From Parahalioglobus pacificus (GTDB lineage Bacteria > Pseudomonadota > Gammaproteobacteria > Pseudomonadales > Halieaceae): a stretch of 64,000 nucleotides of DNA. A program made the translations under genes and the position numbers. The stretch spans positions 186,001-250,000 of the forward strand of contig NZ_BMYM01000003.1 in NCBI RefSeq assembly GCF_014652275.1, read 5' to 3'. Positions within the stretch are counted from its first letter, which is position 1. Each line of letters begins with the position of its first letter. Shown one piece after another: positions 43,669 to 52,314 of this stretch. The notes beneath the pieces were generated by a model. The model did not search any database. It saw only the letters and a list, made by a program, of their open reading frames with translations, and was not told the origin of the DNA.

Positions 43669-45045
43669 TCAGTCTTCCTCCAGCCACCGTTGGATATACG
43701 CATGAACCAGGTCATGGGCGTTGAACTGGGCATCCAGCACGGCAATAAATGTGAACACGCCTGTCAATTTCCTGGCGATCATGGCGAACTCCCGGGAGGG
43801 CGAGGTGAAGTGGCGCGTGGCCGCACTGCTAGCGGCCTGCTTACCCACCCGCTGCATCAGACGGGAGCGTCCCCAGCAATACTCTCCATTTTCGTTCAGG
43901 TATTCCTTCGGCAGCTGCTCTGGCTCGCGCAGCGGTTCTAACAATTGCAGGCAAAACTCACTGAAGGTGTACTGCGCCTCTTCGCTGTTGGCCTCGCTCA
44001 GACAACCCAAACCGATAAGGCTCTCCAGCAGTAGCGCACGATCTTGTGCCTGACCGGCAGCGATGGCGTTGCCCAGGTGTATCAAGAAATCGTCCTCACA
44101 AGCCAGCGTGGCACCAAAATCCAACAGCACCAGTTGGTCATTGGCACCGTCGGATCGAATAAGATAATTGCCAAAGTTCGGGTCAGTTTGCAGCAGCCCC
44201 CACTGGTACAGCTCCAAAAAAAACATCTCCAGCATGGCCTTGCCCAGAGCATTGCGTCGGGCTTGCGAGAGTCCTGCAACCTCGGCCTGGGTGACCAGGT
44301 GTCCCTGCACATACTCCATGGCCAACACCTGCGGTGCGCAGAAATCAGCGTAGCGCTGTGGCACATGAAAACGCCCGGCGAGATGGCCACCGGCCAGGCC
44401 TTCAATGTGAGAGGCCATGGCGTCGCCCATGGCCGCTTCACGGGTGTAGTCAATTTCGAAATGAAGATGCTCGCGCATACTGGCAAGCCAATCATCAAGA
44501 TCTCGACCGGCTTCTACCCAGCGCGCCAGCAACAGCATCCGTACTACCGCATCAAAATCTGCATCTATAACGCCGGCCAGCCCGGGGTACTGGATTTTGA
44601 GGCATATCACCTCGCCGGTTCTGCGCACTGTCGCCTTGTGGACTTGAGCAAGGCTCGCAGCGGCCAGCGCCGTGCGCTCCACCTGCAAGTCTTCCAGCTT
44701 CGCTCCCAGGTTGGCGCGCAACACCGGCTCTATCTCTGACCAGGGTAAGGGGTCGGTGGAGGCATCCAGTTCGTGAAGCGCCTCGGTGAGTGCCGGTGGC
44801 AAAAAGTGCTCACCCAAGAGGGCGAACATCTGCCCGATTTTTACGTAAGTGCCTTTGAGGCGACCGAGCTCGGCCACAAAGCGCCGAGCCTCGCGACGCA
44901 TGAACGCGGTTTCTTCCTGCCTGCCACGCAGCTTCTGAAGCGCACCACCAATGGCCAGCGCGCCACCGGCTCGAAGACCGGCAACGGACACAGTGAAACC
45001 GCGGCCCAGCGGGCCGCGTTTCAGGGGTGGGGATGGCTTACTCAC
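43669..45045 (-). CDS. ABC1/UbiB-type atypical kinase (copy 1 of tandem pair)
   Basis: 458 residues. The KxGQ motif is YVKIGQMFALLGEHFLP near residue 65. The Ala-rich loop is ALAAASLAQVHKATVRRTG, the conserved Lys lies in VICLKIQYPGLAG, and LLQTDPNFGNYLIRS precedes QLVLLDFGATLACEDD. It pairs with the gene directly downstream; the two are clearly paralogous but differ enough to have separate roles. The last residues end in a C-terminal helix with no membrane segment, unlike true UbiB, which has two. Its product may still act in quinone or lipid biology. Confidence 0.85.
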   Translation of the reverse strand: MSKPSPPLKRGPLGRGFTVSVAGLRAGGALAIGGALQKLRGRQEETAFMRREARRFVAELGRLKGTYVKIGQMFALLGEHFLPPALTEALHELDASTDPLPWSEIEPVLRANLGAKLEDLQVERTALAAASLAQVHKATVRRTGEVICLKIQYPGLAGVIDADFDAVVRMLLLARWVEAGRDLDDWLASMREHLHFEIDYTREAAMGDAMASHIEGLAGGHLAGRFHVPQRYADFCAPQVLAMEYVQGHLVTQAEVAGLSQARRNALGKAMLEMFFLELYQWGLLQTDPNFGNYLIRSDGANDQLVLLDFGATLACEDDFLIHLGNAIAAGQAQDRALLLESLIGLGCLSEANSEEAQYTFSEFCLQLLEPLREPEQLPKEYLNENGEYCWGRSRLMQRVGKQAASSAATRHFTSPSREFAMIARKLTGVFTFIAVLDAQFNAHDLVHAYIQRWLEED

Positions 45046-45083
45046 GGCCTGTTATACGAACAGGGCCCGGCATGAGACCTCTG

Positions 45084-46220
45084 CTATCGCTTCGCGTCCA
45101 ACAACAGTCGCGCTAAGTGCTTGCGATGATGCTGGGCATCACCCCACTGTTGGCGCGACCATTGCGCACGGCGAATGTAGAGCTGCGCGTCGCATTCGTA
45201 GGTAAAGCCCATGCCGCCGTGGAACTGCACGGCTCGGTCTCCAGCGTAGTCGAGGGTATCGCTGGCCTGTGCTTTTGCCATACGACAGGCCGTTTCCGCA
45301 TCACTGCCCAATGAGGTATCGGATACCAGGGTCGCCGCGTGATAAACGAAAGAGCGCGCAGAATCGACATCACAAAGGATATCAACCGCCGGGTGCTTCA
45401 GTGCCTGATAAGAACCAATAAGCTTACCGAATTGCTTACGGGTTTTGAGATAATCAACGGTGGTATCGAGGCACGAGGCCGCGCTACCCGTGGCCTCTGC
45501 GGCCACCAACAGTGCCCCCAGCAACCGTACATCGCGAATTGCGTCTACCACTGCCGCTCCGGCCAGAACCTGAGAAGCCTCCACAACAATGCCCTCCAGA
45601 CTGACCCGCGCACTGCGCTTGGTCTGGTCAATAAGGGTGTGCTGATGGATCGCCCCCTCGGGTAACTGATCTGCGGTGAGGTGAACCACCACAGGCTCAC
45701 CCCCACGCTGTGCGACGACCAGTAGATGTTCTGCAACGCCGGCATCAGCAACAAAGGTCTTGGTGCCCGACAGGCGGTTATCACTGTCCAACTCACAGGT
45801 GATGCGCGTTTCCCCCCAATCTGCACTATCCAACAGCGCGATGGTTGCCACGCTACCGGCGGCGACCTGTGCGACCAGGTCACCCCACATCTCTTCTCCC
45901 CCAGCCCGAACAATCAGCTGTCCCGCCAGCGTGGTGCTAATGAGCGGTGTCCCGAGCATGGCTCGACCCATACTCTCCACAACCGGCACAACCGCACCGA
46001 TGCCCAAGCCGGAGCCACCGGCCGATTCTGGCAGGGCAATACCCGTCCAGCCCAGATTGACCATCTCCTGCCACACCGCTGCGTCGAAACCCGTTTCAGT
46101 TTCCAGCTCAGCACGCACTCGGTCGATAGGGGATTTATCGCGACAGAATTCACGCGCCACATCCAGCAGCATGGACTGCTCGTCGCTTACGCGCATTTTC
46201 GTATTTGCAATCACTGACAT
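45084..46220 (-). CDS. Acyl-CoA dehydrogenase family protein (putative partner subunit)
   Basis: 378 residues. N-terminal helices and ESAGGSGLGIGAVVPVVESM match the acyl-CoA dehydrogenase mid-region. KTRKQFGKLIGSYQALKHPAVDI and VQFHGGMGFTYECDAQLYIRRAQ give the C-terminal domain (standard R-x-Q-FG-x-x-x-x-x-x-Q and Q-x-HGGxG). The central FAD-contact segments are weaker than in the neighbour. It lies 10 bp from the next dehydrogenase gene upstream. Such adjacent pairs in steroid and related degradation form alpha2beta2 enzymes; I infer this here. ATG 46220 follows GGGG by 6 nt; a longer frame to 46388 is not supported. Confidence 0.8.
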   Translation of the reverse strand: MSVIANTKMRVSDEQSMLLDVAREFCRDKSPIDRVRAELETETGFDAAVWQEMVNLGWTGIALPESAGGSGLGIGAVVPVVESMGRAMLGTPLISTTLAGQLIVRAGGEEMWGDLVAQVAAGSVATIALLDSADWGETRITCELDSDNRLSGTKTFVADAGVAEHLLVVAQRGGEPVVVHLTADQLPEGAIHQHTLIDQTKRSARVSLEGIVVEASQVLAGAAVVDAIRDVRLLGALLVAAEATGSAASCLDTTVDYLKTRKQFGKLIGSYQALKHPAVDILCDVDSARSFVYHAATLVSDTSLGSDAETACRMAKAQASDTLDYAGDRAVQFHGGMGFTYECDAQLYIRRAQWSRQQWGDAQHHRKHLARLLLDAKR

Positions 46221-46230
46221 CTGTAACCCC

Positions 46231-47433
46231 TTACTTCGGCAGGCCGAGAACGTGCTCGGCAATGATATTGGCCTGCACCTGACTGGTCCCGCCACCAATG
46301 GTGGCGGAGAAGCTATTGAAATAAGCGCGCTGCCAGAACCCGCCCTGGCGCGCCTCATCATCACCCACATACAGTGCGCCACTGGCACCCTGAAGGTTTA
46401 TCGCAAACTGACGCATCTGGCGCGTGTACTCGGTCCAGCGGAGCTTATGCGACAGCGCCAACGAGAAGGGGTAATCGCTACTGAGTGCGGGAATGGAGGA
46501 GCGCTTGTCGCCCAGTGTTACGGCTTTCTCCGCCATGATCAGCTTCACCAGCTCATCCCGGACCACAGCATCATCCAGTACAGCTTCGCCGTCGCGTCGC
46601 ACATCAGCCAGCTGACTGATCATGTCGTCAATCACAATGTTAACGAATTGCAGTCCACCGGCGGCGCCAGCCTGTGCACCACGCTCGTACTGGAGGGTTT
46701 GCATGGCAATTTTCCAGCCCTGCCCTTCCTCGCCCATCAAGCAGGACGCGGGGATGCGCGCATCGGTGAAGAAGGTCTCGGTGAATCCGTATTCTCCGGT
46801 AATCTTTCGAATGGGCCGCGTCTCGATGCCGTCTGCCTGCATTGGCGACAGGAAGAAGGACAAACCATCGTATTTACGCTCTGTATTTGGGTTGGTCCTG
46901 GCCAGCAGGATCATGTACTTGGCGTAGTTACCCATGGTCGTCCAGATCTTGGAGCCATTGATCACGTACTCCTCGCCATCCCGAACCGCTCGGGTTTGCG
47001 CGTTACCCAGGTCGGACCCATGGTCCGGTTCGGAAAAACCCTGACACCAGATGTCTTCAGCGCTGAGAATCCCTTTCAGATAGCGCTGCTTTTCTTCCTC
47101 GGTTCCCATGTGATTGATGAGCGGCCCGGCCCAACCCAATCCAATGACATTAAAAACAATCGGCACGTCGTGGCGACGCATCTCTTGGTCCGCAATGCTC
47201 TGGTATACCGCATCCATACCACGGCCACCGTATTCTTTGGGCCAGTGCATGCCCAGATAGCCAGCAGACCAGATTTTGTGCTGCCACTCCCGCAGGAATT
47301 CCAGCTGCTGTTCGTTGCTCACCTCCATGAAGGATTGAGGCAATAAAAAGCCAGGGTCAGCGGGCTTGTTTTCTGCCATCCAGGCACTGACTTCAGCGCG
47401 GAAGGCTTCCAGTTCGTTCTGGGACGCGGTCAT
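46231..47433 (-). CDS. Acyl-CoA dehydrogenase with IVD-type glutamate placement
   Basis: 400 residues, full length. WCQGFSEPDHGSDLGNAQTRAV gives the FAD/substrate loop and INGSKIWTTMGNYA the flavin region. In the C-terminal domain the usual GGTSE appears as IGGGTSQV, with Gln in place of Glu. A candidate catalytic base is E250 in LQYERG, at the helix used by isovaleryl-CoA-type and heteromeric dehydrogenases. Together with the adjacent 378-residue gene it could form a heteromeric enzyme for bulky or branched acyl-CoA. It is in the middle of a four-gene minus-strand operon. Confidence 0.85.
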   Translation of the reverse strand: MTASQNELEAFRAEVSAWMAENKPADPGFLLPQSFMEVSNEQQLEFLREWQHKIWSAGYLGMHWPKEYGGRGMDAVYQSIADQEMRRHDVPIVFNVIGLGWAGPLINHMGTEEEKQRYLKGILSAEDIWCQGFSEPDHGSDLGNAQTRAVRDGEEYVINGSKIWTTMGNYAKYMILLARTNPNTERKYDGLSFFLSPMQADGIETRPIRKITGEYGFTETFFTDARIPASCLMGEEGQGWKIAMQTLQYERGAQAGAAGGLQFVNIVIDDMISQLADVRRDGEAVLDDAVVRDELVKLIMAEKAVTLGDKRSSIPALSSDYPFSLALSHKLRWTEYTRQMRQFAINLQGASGALYVGDDEARQGGFWQRAYFNSFSATIGGGTSQVQANIIAEHVLGLPK

Positions 47434-47456
47434 TATCGTTCTCCCGGTTATCCGGT

Positions 47457-48092
47457 TTAAGTGTTTCGCTTGGGTAAGTTTAGCGGTTCGCCAAAAGCAT
47501 CGGCGCGCTTAAAGGCATCGCGCTCACACAGGCGTTCAAGGTAGCTGCGCGTTTGCGGTTTGAAGCGCTGGTCGAGCTCTATGGTCCGCGCGAGGTAGAG
47601 CGCATAACCTATTGCAATGTCTGCCACCGTGAATCGGTTGTCCACCAGGTAATCATGCGATTCGAGGTGCGCATCCAGTCGGCGTAAGCGCGCAGTGAAC
47701 CAGCGCGCGTAGTCATCTGCCACCTCCTGTTTCGCCTCGCTGGGCTCTAAATAGTAGTAGCGCAGGGTAATGGTTTGAGGGAACGTCAGTGTCGCATCTG
47801 CATGATGCAGCCAGTTCAGGTATGCACCGTACTCAGGATGGTCGGGCTGTAAGCCAAAATCCCAGCGCTGGTGACGGTCTACCAGATACTGACAAATGGC
47901 GCTGGATTCCGTCATGCTGACGTCACCGTCTTCCAGGTAGGGGATGGTGCCCAGCGCATTGACGTCCAGATACTCGCGCTGAAAAATGCGCGGCGGAAAA
48001 GGCATGACTTCCAACTCGTAGTCGAGACCCAGCTCCTCCAGGGTCCAGAGCGCGCGCAGTGAACGCGCGCCATTGCAGTGCCAGAGCTTCAT
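47457..48092 (-). CDS. Glutathione S-transferase
   Basis: 211 residues. The N-terminal thioredoxin fold reads MKLWHCNGARSLRALWTLEELGL with Ser/Cys near the glutathione-binding turn, then ALGTIPYLEDGDVSMTESSAICQYL. IPYL holds the cis-Pro, and MTESSAI binds the gamma-glutamyl group. The C-terminal helical domain has FTVADIAIGYALYL, the usual N-capping box. It lies between acyl-CoA dehydrogenase genes, 23 bp from one and 2 bp from the other, so it probably conjugates or isomerises an intermediate or by-product of that pathway. Confidence 0.86.
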   Translation of the reverse strand: MKLWHCNGARSLRALWTLEELGLDYELEVMPFPPRIFQREYLDVNALGTIPYLEDGDVSMTESSAICQYLVDRHQRWDFGLQPDHPEYGAYLNWLHHADATLTFPQTITLRYYYLEPSEAKQEVADDYARWFTARLRRLDAHLESHDYLVDNRFTVADIAIGYALYLARTIELDQRFKPQTRSYLERLCERDAFKRADAFGEPLNLPKRNT

Positions 48093-48094
48093 GA

Positions 48095-49267
48095 TTATAT
48101 CCCGTACTGGCGGCTGGCCAGGTCGCGCATAATCTCTTCCGAGCCGCCGCCAATCGCGTTAACACGTACCTCGCGGTATATCCGCTCCACCCGCGACCCA
48201 CGCATGTAGCCAATGCCGCCGAGAATCTGCATCGCCTCACGCGCGCAAAACTCCACGGTCTCACTCGCCTGCACTTTGAGCATGGCAATATCCCCGGGAT
48301 TGGGCGTCCCGCTTTCTATGGACTCATAGCATGCGCGCACGTAGGCCTGCGTCGCGTTCAGCTTCTGCTTCATCTGTGCAATTTTGTGACGAATGACCTG
48401 ATGATCGGCGAGGCGCTTGCCGAAAGTTTTACGCTCTTGCGCCCACGCCACCGCCTCCTCCAGGCACACCCGGGCCATGGCTTCCATGCCCGATGCCATT
48501 GCCATACGCTCACCGTTGAAGTTCGTCATGATGACCAGGAACCCCTTGTTCTCTTCGCCGATCAAGTTCTCCACCGGGACTCGCACATTGTCGAAGTACA
48601 AGGTGGCCGTGTCTGAGGCCCACCATCCCTGTTTACGATCCAGCGCTGTGCGTGAAAAACCCTCGGCGTCCGTGGGGATCAAGAGCATGGACACACCGCC
48701 CGGACCCTCACCGCCCGTGCGCACCGCGGTGGATACCCAGTTCGCGCGCATGCCGCCGGTGATGTAGGTCTTGGAGCCATTAACAATAAAATGATCGCCG
48801 TCACGCTCAGCGGTCGTGCTGAGGTTTGCCACGTCCGAGCCACCACCGGGTTCGGTGATACCCAGCGCAATGTGTTTCTCGCCAGCAATGACGGACGGAG
48901 CAACCGCCTGCTTCATAGCCTCTGAACCCCAGTTAATGACCGGGGGCAGCCCGATCCCGTGGACCATCAGGCTGGCCGGTATGCCGCCAACGCCAATGCG
49001 GGCCAACTCTTCATTAGTAATCCAGTTGTGCCAGGAATCGATGCCCTCACTGATGCCGCCGAAGGCTTCGGGGTAACCCAGGCCCAACAGCCCAACCTCT
49101 GCCGCCTTGGGCCACAGCTCAATGGGAATATGGCCATCCTCATCCCACTGTTCAGCGTAGGGCATTATTTCTGTGTCAACGAATCGCCGTAGCTGGGTGC
49201 GCCAGGCCTCATGCTCTTCCCTCATGTGGGGGTTAGGCATACGGGCACTATCGAAGGTGAGGCTCAT
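48095..49267 (-). CDS. Acyl-CoA dehydrogenase
   Basis: 390 residues. LGITEPGGGSDVANLSTTAERD and INGSKTYITGG-type region (FIVNGSKTYITGGMR) bind FAD and substrate. KTFGKRLADHQVIRHKIAQMK and LQILGGIGYMRGS-like segment (MQILGGIGYMRG) are canonical. The C-terminal AIGGGSEEIMRDL keeps the Glu used as catalytic base in MCAD-type enzymes, in contrast to the second dehydrogenase of this operon. It is first in the operon and would make the trans-2-enoyl-CoA. Start ATG 49267; about 110 bp separate it from the hydroxylase gene on the same strand. Confidence 0.88.
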   Translation of the reverse strand: MSLTFDSARMPNPHMREEHEAWRTQLRRFVDTEIMPYAEQWDEDGHIPIELWPKAAEVGLLGLGYPEAFGGISEGIDSWHNWITNEELARIGVGGIPASLMVHGIGLPPVINWGSEAMKQAVAPSVIAGEKHIALGITEPGGGSDVANLSTTAERDGDHFIVNGSKTYITGGMRANWVSTAVRTGGEGPGGVSMLLIPTDAEGFSRTALDRKQGWWASDTATLYFDNVRVPVENLIGEENKGFLVIMTNFNGERMAMASGMEAMARVCLEEAVAWAQERKTFGKRLADHQVIRHKIAQMKQKLNATQAYVRACYESIESGTPNPGDIAMLKVQASETVEFCAREAMQILGGIGYMRGSRVERIYREVRVNAIGGGSEEIMRDLASRQYGI

Positions 49268-49378
49268 GGGGTGGCTCCGGCCGAAAGGCAGTCTTTGAAT
49301 CTTGAGTATGAAAACAAAATATTAGGTATTTCGTCCCCTCGGCGCAATCACTGATCCCTGAAACCGCGGCTATTTACC

Positions 49379-51097
49379 CTAAAACCGCAAGGTGGCCGCC
49401 AGTGCCGGTTTTGACTGGAGGATGGTCTCAAGCTCAGAGCGCGCTCGCCCCTTCAACAGCCCCACACCGCCTACGCTACCCTCCAGCCGCAGAAATTCCA
49501 CGCGCAGCAGCCATTCATCAGGATAACGCTGGGCAACACGGGCCCACGCCTCCAGTTGACCCGCCTCCAGAGACCGATTCCCTCGGACAACCGCGTCTAT
49601 CGCGGCATAGGTTCCCAGCAGCGCGTCATCCTGCGCGGGCAGAATCGGCTCCCGGTGCGACGCAGGCGGAGTGTGTAGCGGGTAGGCAGCGCGATCTGCG
49701 CTGCCACCAAACACGGAAGGTATGCGGGCGCCCACCGCCATATCGAACACACCCCATTCCGGGCGGTACAGTACATCACCGGCTAGATCGGTCGCCGTGC
49801 AATTTTCAAAACTGAAGACCAGATTGCGCTGGTCCTGCCGATGAATGCCCACCAGTTTGCCGCTGACCGTGATACCTGAGAGGAACGCCAGCCGCACCGA
49901 GTCGCCCACTACGATGCCGTGAGCCTTCAGTTCGTCAACGCTGTACTCAGACAGGCAACGGCTGAAATCCTTGACTAGGCCCACCGGGGAGCTGAAACCG
50001 GACGCGTGCGCCTGTGTACCGTGACCGGGCAATTGCGACTCCTGATACGCCAATTGGGTAGGCCCCTCCGTTCGCAGCCAGATCACATTGCCCACAGCAT
50101 CAGCCCTCACATCGCAGAATCGTCCGCTCACTTGCAGGCCGGACTGGTACTGGGCCGTGCAGACGGATGCCGCCGCGATGGCCTTTTGAAGACCGGCCAG
50201 CCCGCCCTGCTGATAGGCCATGGAATTGGCGAACTCGCGCAATACTTGGCTCAGGTGTTTGCAACTGCTGGTGACAAACAGCTGCGGCTGCTCGCGGGTG
50301 ATATCGTACGCTGTGTTGATGGCGTCCACTGTCAGTGGTAGTTTTTGCACCGCGTCATCATCCAGGCAGTGCACACTCTCGCCCAGGGATGAGAGTAGCC
50401 CCGCACCGAAAATACGGTAGTCGTCGACGGCCCCAACCAGGCCGTATTCCACCGTCCACCAGTGTAAACGTGCCAGCAGCGCCGCCTCGGACAGCTCAGT
50501 ATTGGCAGCAGTTACGGCTTCCAGCCTTGCCTCCGCCTCGGCAATGTCGGCAGGGGTACCATTGGCACAGGCCTTCAGGTCTGAGAGTGCGCGAATAGCG
50601 TCGTAAACGGCGTGATCCTCTTTCGAGGCAATAGCACGCATACCGACCTCGCCGAACAGCTGCAGAAACTCAGCGTAGTCCACGTCTACGATAAAAGGGG
50701 CGTGACCGGCTGCCTCATGCAGAATATCGGGTGCAGGGGTATAGAGCGTGTGCTCCACAGCGCGCATGTCTAGCGCTATCACCAGAATCCTCAGGGCCTG
50801 AAATTCCATAAAGACGGCCGGCGGAATGAAGCCGTCCACCACGACGGCCCGCCAACCCAGCGCTGCCAAAGCCTCATTCATTTCTTCGATAGAAGGGATG
50901 TGATCCAGCGAAATACCCGTGAGCCGAAGGCCGTCCATGTATACCGCATGGGCGGTCTGCTGCAGCCGTTCACTCAGCTGCGCCATCAGGCATCGCCACA
51001 ACGCGTGGTCCTGCGGCGTGTAGCGCGAGTAATCCTGATATTGCACAAAGCCACGCAGGTGCTCGGGCAGTGACTGGATCAGCGCCGACTGATTCAC
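49379..51097 (-). CDS. Aromatic amino acid hydroxylase (phenylalanine 4-hydroxylase type)
   Basis: 572 residues, against about 260-300 in the short bacterial PhhA, so it has a long C-terminal extension. The catalytic domain has the iron ligands H127 and H132 in DILHEAAGHAPF and E217 in WWTVEYGLVG, with VDGFIPPAVFMEFQ before them. Residues about 330-572 form a second region of unknown role with beta-rich segments (VGDSVRLAFLSGITVSGKL). It converts Phe to Tyr using a pterin and O2. Its start overlaps the MarR stop by 4 bp, so the two are coupled. Confidence 0.87.
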   Translation of the reverse strand: MNQSALIQSLPEHLRGFVQYQDYSRYTPQDHALWRCLMAQLSERLQQTAHAVYMDGLRLTGISLDHIPSIEEMNEALAALGWRAVVVDGFIPPAVFMEFQALRILVIALDMRAVEHTLYTPAPDILHEAAGHAPFIVDVDYAEFLQLFGEVGMRAIASKEDHAVYDAIRALSDLKACANGTPADIAEAEARLEAVTAANTELSEAALLARLHWWTVEYGLVGAVDDYRIFGAGLLSSLGESVHCLDDDAVQKLPLTVDAINTAYDITREQPQLFVTSSCKHLSQVLREFANSMAYQQGGLAGLQKAIAAASVCTAQYQSGLQVSGRFCDVRADAVGNVIWLRTEGPTQLAYQESQLPGHGTQAHASGFSSPVGLVKDFSRCLSEYSVDELKAHGIVVGDSVRLAFLSGITVSGKLVGIHRQDQRNLVFSFENCTATDLAGDVLYRPEWGVFDMAVGARIPSVFGGSADRAAYPLHTPPASHREPILPAQDDALLGTYAAIDAVVRGNRSLEAGQLEAWARVAQRYPDEWLLRVEFLRLEGSVGGVGLLKGRARSELETILQSKPALAATLRF

Positions 51098-51564
51098 GGC
51101 GCGGTTTTTCCCAGCTGTGCCAGCTGGGTCTCGAGCTTATCCAGCAGATTCAGGAAGGTGTCCCGCTCACCGGCACTGAACGCGCTGGAGAGGTCCGCCT
51201 CCCAGGCGAGTGCCTGTGGGGCTAACTCGCGGTAAAGCGCTAGCCCAGCCTCAGTGAGAGCCACCAGCGCGGCCCGGCTGTCCTGCTCGCAGGGCCGTCG
51301 ACGCACCAGCGAACGCTGCTCAAGCGAAGCCAATGCTCGGGAAACACGGACTTTGTCCATCGTGGTCCGCTCTGTCAGTGTACGGCCCGTGAGTTCGCCA
51401 TGTTCGGCCAGCGTCACGATTATTCGCCAGTCAGCCACGCTGAGGCCAAACTCCGAGGTATAGATTCTCGAGAGCGCCACGCTCATGGACTGCGCCAAGC
51501 GCGTGCAGCGATAGGGCAAGAACGATTGCAGGCTGAGTTTGTCTTGGGTCGAGTCCGCGCTCAT
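51094..51564 (-). CDS. MarR family transcriptional regulator
   Basis: 156 residues. The winged helix-turn-helix lies at about residues 40-100: LSVADWRIIVTLAEHGELTGRTLTERTTMDKVRVSRALASLEQRSLVRR, of which DWRIIVTLAEHGELTG is the turn region, and CEQDSRAALVALTEAG is the wing. Basic and helical ends build the dimer interface. Its 3' end overlaps the hydroxylase start by 4 bp, and the divergent gene is maleylacetoacetate isomerase. It is therefore a plausible regulator of aromatic amino acid catabolism. Confidence 0.87.
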   Translation of the reverse strand: MSADSTQDKLSLQSFLPYRCTRLAQSMSVALSRIYTSEFGLSVADWRIIVTLAEHGELTGRTLTERTTMDKVRVSRALASLEQRSLVRRRPCEQDSRAALVALTEAGLALYRELAPQALAWEADLSSAFSAGERDTFLNLLDKLETQLAQLGKTAP

Positions 51565-51621
51565 AGCAGCTCCGCCGAGGCTGGGCGCAAAAGTATAGGT
51601 AAGGCGAGATATGGTTACAAA

Positions 51622-51640
51622 CGCAACAGAAAACCTTGCG
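51622..51640. promoter_or_regulatory. Short inverted repeat between marR and maiA
   Basis: CGCAA (51622-51626) and TTGCG (51636-51640) are inverted across 9 nt, in the 105-bp divergent region. The spacing fits a MarR dimer site, but five-base arms are short enough to occur by chance. Confidence 0.3.
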
Positions 51641-51669
51641 GCGCGCGACCCTTATGTCATCATCCAGCC

Positions 51670-52314
51670 ATGAAACTGTTTAGCTACTACCGCTCTTCCT
51701 CAGCCTACCGGGTTCGCATCGCACTGAACCTGAAGGGACTGGACTACACCATCGTACCGGTAAATTTACTGCGCACGGAGCACCAGTCTGTGGACTATTC
51801 GTCGCTGAATCCGCAGCAACTGGTGCCCGCCCTGGTATTGGACGATGGCACAACGCTGTCGCAATCCATGGCCATTCTAGAGTGGTTGGATCAATGCTAC
51901 CCGTCGCCGGCCCTACTGCCCGCCACCCCGGTGGAACAAGCGGCGGTGCGCAGCGTCTGCCACAGCATTGCCTGTGATATGCAGCCGCTAAACAACATGA
52001 GTATTACGGCTTACCTTAAAGCGAACCTGAGGGCGGACGAAGACGATATCCATGCTTGGTACACCCAGTGGATGCACCGCGGCTTCACCGGCGTGGAGAC
52101 CGCCGTGCGCGGTAACGGCGGCCTATTCTGTTTCGGGGAAACCGCGGGAATGGCCGACTGCCTGCTGATTCCTCAGATGTTTAATGCCTATCGTTTTGAT
52201 GTAGACATGTCGCCGTTTCCCACGCTGGAACGGATCTTTGAGCACTGCAACCAACAAGATGCCTTCATCAGGGCGCATCCGTCGCGACAACCAGATACGC
52301 CCGAAACGCCCTAG
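51670..52314 (+). CDS. maiA: Maleylacetoacetate isomerase (zeta-class glutathione transferase)
   Basis: 214 residues, the usual size. The N-terminal signature KLFSYYRSSSAYRVRIALNL contains the SSxSxRVRIAL motif with the catalytic Ser pair. LNPQQLVPALVLDDGTTLSQSMAILEWLD, in part LVPALVLDDGTTLSQSMAI, is the glutathione site. CDMQPLNNM gives the C-terminal substrate pocket. It isomerises maleylacetoacetate to fumarylacetoacetate in Tyr/Phe catabolism. That fits the divergent MarR/aromatic hydroxylase genes, though hmgA and fahA are not in this window. Its end overlaps the convergent SDR gene by 4 bp. Confidence 0.9.
   Translation: MKLFSYYRSSSAYRVRIALNLKGLDYTIVPVNLLRTEHQSVDYSSLNPQQLVPALVLDDGTTLSQSMAILEWLDQCYPSPALLPATPVEQAAVRSVCHSIACDMQPLNNMSITAYLKANLRADEDDIHAWYTQWMHRGFTGVETAVRGNGGLFCFGETAGMADCLLIPQMFNAYRFDVDMSPFPTLERIFEHCNQQDAFIRAHPSRQPDTPETP

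Noticed and set aside
45760-47346. Long plus-strand frame (about 528 codons) antisense to the acyl-CoA dehydrogenases
   Set aside because: It crosses two well-supported genes on the other strand and has no recognisable motif; it results from the codon bias of those genes.
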